Part shown: positions 58,763 through 64,000 of the stretch, in pieces | Layout: each line of letters begins with the position of its first letter | How positions within the stretch are numbered: position 1 is the first letter of the stretch | Assembly (NCBI GenBank): GCA_019510185.1 | Contig: JAEKKV010000012.1 | Location: 124,001 to 188,000 of the forward strand | Direction: 5' to 3' | DNA length: 64,000 nt | DNA from: Verrucomicrobiota bacterium | GTDB taxonomy: Bacteria > Verrucomicrobiota > Verrucomicrobiia > Opitutales > Opitutaceae | Program-made: the position numbers and the translations under genes | The notes under the pieces: generated by a model | The model's input: the letters and a program-made list of their open reading frames with translations, nothing else | Database searches by the model: none | Told to the model about the DNA's origin: nothing

Positions 58763-58798
58763 TGGCGGGCGTCCGGCGCCGTGTGCGGACGCAAAAAA

Positions 58799-58820
58799 AG
58801 CGCGCCGATGAGGGCGCGCT
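58799..58820. terminator. Bidirectional-type hairpin between antiporter and tatA
   Basis: AGCGCGCC (58799-58806) and GGCGCGCT (58813-58820) form a perfect 8-bp stem. A run of A before it gives T7 after the hairpin on the minus strand, so it looks like a terminator for tatA. On the plus strand it is followed by an A-rich stretch. Confidence 0.75.
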
Positions 58821-58858
58821 GAAAATTTAAAATCCGCCTTGGATGCGGCGGCAGGTGC

Positions 58859-59107
58859 TCAGCTGGAGCCGGGGGCCTTGGGGTCCGTTTTGGAGGCGTC
58901 CGCGGGCTTGGCCGCCGACTTCGATTCGGCAATCGCCTCGTCCGCTTCGGCGGAGGCCTTCTTGAATTCCTTGATGGATTTGCCGAGGCCCTTGGCCAGT
59001 TCGGGCAACTTGGAACCGCCGAACAAGAGCAGGACGATCGCGAGAATGGCGATAATTTCCCAGCCGCCAATCATGCCTGCGACCACCGGATTAAAAAGAC
59101 TGTTCAT
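58859..59107 (-). CDS. tatA: Twin-arginine translocase TatA/TatE family protein
   Basis: TatA forms the export pore of the Tat system. The 82-residue protein has one N-terminal helix ([22 protein letters not shown] near 17-38), then the amphipathic [20 protein letters not shown], and an acidic Ala/Lys/Asp-rich tail. ATG 59107 is preferred to an upstream in-frame start. TatB or TatC genes are not adjacent in this window. Confidence 0.9.
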   Translation of the reverse strand: MNSLFNPVVAGMIGGWEIIAILAIVLLLFGGSKLPELAKGLGKSIKEFKKASAEADEAIAESKSAAKPADASKTDPKAPGSS

Positions 59108-59170
59108 GCCCGCAAGGGTTAGGCTCCGTCCGGAGGCTGGCAAGGGGGAAAGCGGCGGGGCGTTGCAGCC

Positions 59171-59536
59171 TCACTGCGCGGCAGGCGGAAGGACAACTTC
59201 ATCGCCGACATTGGGGCGGCCGATGAGAAGGCGGGTGCCCAAAGTGTGGCCGCGCAGGTAAGGCGAGGCTTGCAACCGGGCGGTGGGCTGAAGGTCTTCC
59301 GTGCGGGCGAGCAGGATCCGCCGTTCGAAATCGCTGGGCAGAACGGCATACGGGCTGACGTCGACGATCACGTCGAGCGTGCGCGGATCGACCGCAATCA
59401 CACGGCCGACGACTAGCATGGGACTGGGCGCGGGGGCACCGGCATGGCCGGCCGCCGTCGCCGGCTTGCGGCCAGGGTGAGTGGCGCAACCGGCGAGGGT
59501 CAGAACGCAAAGCGCGAACGTGAGCGCGCGGCGCAT
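59171..59536 (-). CDS. Small lipoprotein of unknown function
   Basis: This 121-residue protein has a signal peptide and lipobox LAGC (near residue 16), so lipidation is expected. The mature part has a short linker and a beta-rich domain beginning SPMLVVGRVIAVDPRTLDVIVD and ending near NVGDEVVLPP. The wording resembles a small OB-like or barrel domain, but no family is recognised. The next gene, rpoD, is upstream by 6 bp, so the two may be co-transcribed. Confidence 0.6.
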   Translation of the reverse strand: MRRALTFALCVLTLAGCATHPGRKPATAAGHAGAPAPSPMLVVGRVIAVDPRTLDVIVDVSPYAVLPSDFERRILLARTEDLQPTARLQASPYLRGHTLGTRLLIGRPNVGDEVVLPPAAQ

Positions 59537-59542
59537 GACGGG

Positions 59543-61342
<1,800 letters not shown>

Positions 61343-61364
61343 GGTTGGGCAGGTACGGGAAAAA

Positions 61365-63239
61365 TCATTCAGCTAACGGGAGCCGGAGAGGCGCGCGTAG
61401 CTGTCGCTTGATGTCGAGGAGTTCTTTAAAAAGAGAATTTGCGTCAACGTTACTGTCCGCGTGGGTATTGGCTAGAGCAAGTTCTATTTGGCGAATGCGG
61501 GGCTCCAGCACGCGGGCCTGAATCTGGCGGAGGGCTTCGTTGACAACCTTGCCGGGGTCATCGAGTTGAGGCGCCTCAAACAACAGGGAAGCGACCAGGG
61601 TGCGTTCCTCCGGGGTCTCCAATAAAGTGTCCAGATGCTCGCGACCGGGCCAGGAATCCTGCTCGAATTCGGCGAGAAAACGGTTGAGCAACACGCCGGC
61701 GGCGTGGGTCGTGTCGATCCAGTCGTGGGGCAGCGTGGTGCTCAAGGACCGGCCAAACGCTTCGAAGTGGAGGATCATCAACAGCAAGTGATGCTCCGAG
61801 GTGTCCTTGGTGGCGGTTTTGGGTGCGACGGGCGCGGGGGTTTCCTCGCCGGCCGGTGCGGGCGGACGGGCGGCCTGCTGGCGGTTTTGGCGAAGGCGTT
61901 GGGTGTCGAAGTCTCTTTGCAGGGCGGACAACGGCAATCGCAACAGCCCGGCGGCCTCGGCCAAAAATTGCGAACGGGCGACTTCGGATTCGGCGTTGAG
62001 GATGAGCGCGTGCAGATCCTGGGCGACACGGGCTTTTTGCTCGGGAGTGGCGTTTTCGGGCGCCGGCAGCAAGGCGCGGCAGGCGAAGGCCATGGCGGAA
62101 AGGGCGTTTTTCCGCACCTCGTCGTAACCGGCGAGACCCTTTTCGAGGAAGAGCAGATCGGGGTCGATTTTGGTATCGGTCGCGCCGCCGAGGAAGCGGA
62201 CCTCGAGTCCGGCCTTGAGCGCCATGGGCAGGAAACGCAGCGCGGCTTTTTGGCCGGCGCCGTCGCCGTCGAAGAAACATTCCACCTGTGTGCTGTAGCG
62301 GCGCAGGAGCACGAGCTGGCTCTCGGTGATGGACGTGCCTTGCGGGGCGATGGCCGTTTTGAGGCCGACGCTCCAACTGCGGAGAGCGTCGAGCTGGCCT
62401 TCGACCAGAACGAAAGGGGCTCCCTTGCCCGCCGGGTCGCGGGCGCGGTCGAGGTTGAAGAGGAGATTACCCTTGGTGAAAATCGGAGTCTCGGGCGAGT
62501 TGACGTATTTGGCCTCGCGGGCGGGATCGTCCTCGGGCGTGAGATCGGTCTGCCGCGCGGTGAACGCGACGACACGACCTTGATGATCGCGGATCGGGAT
62601 CATCAGGCGTCCGCGGAAGCGCGGCTTGAGCGAACCGAGGCCGAGCACGGCGCCTTCGCGCACGAAGAAAAGTCCGCACTGGCGCAGCGCCTCCTCGGAA
62701 TATTTTTTCTTCAGCAACGCGGCGCCGAGCGTGGCGTCGCCGGGCTCGGCGGCGCCGATCTTGAATTCGTCGGCGAGCTCGCGGGTGAAGCGGCGCTTGT
62801 CGGTCCAGTAGGCGCGCATCCAGTCGCCGGTGACGGACGCGCCTTTGAAGATCTGATGAAAATGTTCGGCGGCGGTTTCGTGGATGTCGAAGATTTCCTG
62901 GCGCAGCGAACGCTCCTCGCGGCTCGGGCCGCCGGAGCCCTCTTCGTATTCGATGGGAATGCCGAAGCGTTTCCCGAGGGTTTCGATCGCTTCGGTGAAG
63001 GTGAGCTGTTCGGTTTCGCGCACGAAGGTGATGACGTCGCCGGCCTTGCCGCAGCCGAAACATTTGTAGAAGCCCTTGTCGGGATCGACGTGGAAGGACG
63101 GCGATTTCTCGTTGTGGAAAGGGCAGAGGCCTTTGAAGCGCGAGCCGGCCTTGCGAAGGGTGGCCACCCGGGAAACCACGTCCACGATGTTCACGCGCAG
63201 TTTCACGTCGCGAAGGCAGGTGGGTTTGATGACGGGCAT
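61365..63239 (-). CDS. dnaG: DNA primase
   Basis: DnaG makes RNA primers for replication. The 624-residue protein starts [20 protein letters not shown] at ATG 63239. It has the zinc-binding CHC2 motif [12 protein letters not shown]...CFGCGKAGD near residues 39-70, and the Toprim core with [11 protein letters not shown] and [15 protein letters not shown] near residue 310. Longer in-frame starts upstream are Arg- and Pro-rich and are rejected. It is transcribed with rpoD. Confidence 0.96.
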   Translation of the reverse strand: MPVIKPTCLRDVKLRVNIVDVVSRVATLRKAGSRFKGLCPFHNEKSPSFHVDPDKGFYKCFGCGKAGDVITFVRETEQLTFTEAIETLGKRFGIPIEYEEGSGGPSREERSLRQEIFDIHETAAEHFHQIFKGASVTGDWMRAYWTDKRRFTRELADEFKIGAAEPGDATLGAALLKKKYSEEALRQCGLFFVREGAVLGLGSLKPRFRGRLMIPIRDHQGRVVAFTARQTDLTPEDDPAREAKYVNSPETPIFTKGNLLFNLDRARDPAGKGAPFVLVEGQLDALRSWSVGLKTAIAPQGTSITESQLVLLRRYSTQVECFFDGDGAGQKAALRFLPMALKAGLEVRFLGGATDTKIDPDLLFLEKGLAGYDEVRKNALSAMAFACRALLPAPENATPEQKARVAQDLHALILNAESEVARSQFLAEAAGLLRLPLSALQRDFDTQRLRQNRQQAARPPAPAGEETPAPVAPKTATKDTSEHHLLLMILHFEAFGRSLSTTLPHDWIDTTHAAGVLLNRFLAEFEQDSWPGREHLDTLLETPEERTLVASLLFEAPQLDDPGKVVNEALRQIQARVLEPRIRQIELALANTHADSNVDANSLFKELLDIKRQLRAPLRLPLAE

Positions 63240-63280
63240 GGAGCGGCGGACGGCGCGAAAAAGTTGCGACGAAGTTTGCA

Positions 63281-63307
63281 CTTTTACCCTCGTGCCGGGT
63301 CTGTCAA
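63281..63307 (-). promoter_or_regulatory. Candidate dnaG promoter
   Basis: On the minus strand, TTGACA (63302-63307) is a perfect -35 element, and TAAAAG (63281-63286) lies 15 bp further on as a partial -10. It is 41 bp before the dnaG start codon. Confidence 0.4.
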
Positions 63308-63345
63308 GAACTGCGGGCCGCCGGCCCGCAGCCGGCGGCTTTTCC
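63308..63345. repeat. GCGGGCC/GGCCCGC hairpin cluster
   Basis: The gap between dnaG and the right-edge gene holds GCGGGCC-GCC-GGCCCGC followed by GCCGGCGGC-like sequence. It is a strongly self-complementary GC-rich stretch without a T-run. Confidence 0.4.
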
Positions 63346-63359
63346 GTCGGCCTTCTTTC

Positions 63360-64000
63360 ATGCACACTTTTCGTTCCGCGTTCACCTCCCTTCTCTTGCC
63401 GGTGCTCGGCCTTCTGCTTTGCGCCGTGCGCGCGGCGGGCGGGCCCGCGCCGACGCCGACGGTTTCGCCCGTCATTTGGGAGGCGCCGTTGACGGATTTC
63501 TCCGCCGAAACCTATGCCGTGGAAGTGGAGCGGTTAATCGCGAAATTCGAGGCTTCGATTGGCCAGCGGCTGGTTCCGGGGGCGAAGCACCGGGTGGGAT
63601 TGAAAATCTACACGGATTCCGGTCCGGGGTTGGCCACGCCGATCCCGCTCACGCAGGCGGTGATCGCCGCGCTGGAGCGGCGCGGGTATGCGAAGAGCGA
63701 TATTTTTCTCGTGGGCCTCAATCAGCAGCGGCTGCGTTTCACCGGTTATCTGCCTTCGCTGGTGACGGGCCGGTCGGCCTTCGAGGGGCACAAGGTCTAT
63801 GTCCTCGAATCGGGCCGCTATTTCGATCCGGTCTGGTTTTACGACAGTCCGCTGCCTTCGCGTTTTGATCCGATTCTCGCGCAGAAGAGCGTCGAAAACG
63901 TGGATTCCGAGACGACGCTGGAGCAGGATCGCAAAAGCTTTCTCGCCACGCCGCTGTTCGTGGACGCGGACTTTTGGATCAACCTGCCGGTTTACACCGA
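63360..64000 (+). CDS. Secreted protein, possibly DUF362-like, cut by right edge
   Basis: The ATG at 63360 opens a frame of 213 codons that runs to the edge without a stop. The first ~26 residues are a signal peptide (LLLPVLGLLLCAVRAAGG). The body has HRVGLKIYTDSGPGLATP, then AVIAALERRGYAKSDIFLVG and DADFWINLPVYT near the edge. These phrases resemble the DUF362 pattern, in which a short Gly-rich loop precedes an alternating alpha/beta unit. I give this name with low confidence. The C-terminal part is missing. Confidence 0.55.
   Translation, partial: MHTFRSAFTSLLLPVLGLLLCAVRAAGGPAPTPTVSPVIWEAPLTDFSAETYAVEVERLIAKFEASIGQRLVPGAKHRVGLKIYTDSGPGLATPIPLTQAVIAALERRGYAKSDIFLVGLNQQRLRFTGYLPSLVTGRSAFEGHKVYVLESGRYFDPVWFYDSPLPSRFDPILAQKSVENVDSETTLEQDRKSFLATPLFVDADFWINLPVYT

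Noticed and set aside
63308..63345. GC-rich hairpin next to dnaG considered as a terminator
   Set aside because: No T-run on either strand, and it lies upstream of both flanking genes, not downstream.

Overview
This is a GC-rich, densely coded bacterial chromosome window with about 57 protein genes, two tRNAs and one TPP riboswitch. The gene content suggests a Verrucomicrobiota member close to the Opitutaceae. The hints are the long (676-residue) form of IspG, a GldA/F/G-type ABC cluster with a DUF4340 protein, a DUF6941-like protein, an MreBCD-PBP2 cluster, and many short intergenic repeat elements. This assignment is inference from gene families, since no rRNA is present. There are no phage, transposase, CRISPR or restriction genes, so the window is mostly core genome.

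Layout. 1-10.4 kb (minus): a CHASE/PAS sensor protein cut by the left edge, then an AsmA-like protein, DUF4340, GldG, ABC permease and ABC ATPase in one run. 10.4-16.7 kb (minus): cofactor genes coaX, birA and nadC, a small secreted protein, proA, a PfkB kinase and a DUF6941-like protein. 16.8-21.6 kb (plus): a 63-residue membrane protein, pyrG, kdsA, a lipoyl/E3-binding/KAS III fusion, and a DUF1348-like protein. 21.6-27.9 kb: rsmE, tRNA-Leu, a lipoprotein, tRNA-Pro with a clear terminator, ligA, a glucoamylase-like protein and an AAA ATPase. 27.9-30.4 kb: a conserved-looking small gene, dnaA, and an upstream region with DnaA-box-like sites that is a candidate origin. 30.4-36.8 kb (minus): uppS, cdsA, dxr, rseP and ispG, which serve isoprenoid, lipid and envelope synthesis. 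36.9-39.7 kb: phhB, a lipoprotein and a nucleoside phosphorylase that share start-codon bases, and an HIBADH-like oxidoreductase. 39.75-47.4 kb (plus): a complete-looking thiamin cluster behind a TPP riboswitch (thiC, thiS, tenI-like, thiE, thiG, thiH, thiF-rhodanese, thiD). 47.4-51.8 kb (plus): MoxR, DUF58 and a transglutaminase. 51.8-56.3 kb (minus): mreB, mreC, mreD and mrdA for rod shape. 56.4-64 kb: a CPA2 antiporter, tatA, a lipoprotein, rpoD, dnaG, and a secreted protein cut by the right edge.

Two observations stand out. The first is the fusion at 19587-21158. It joins the lipoyl and E3-binding domains of a 2-oxo-acid dehydrogenase E2 to an apparently active FabH-type ketosynthase in place of the E2 acyltransferase. 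It could pass an acyl group from a lipoyl arm straight into fatty acid synthesis. The second is a set of short intergenic repeat elements. Some have a strict 7-nt period with shared words at unlinked loci. Others are hairpin-forming. Some have entered coding sequence in frame (nadC, ispG) or supply gene ends (birA, thiH, coaX).
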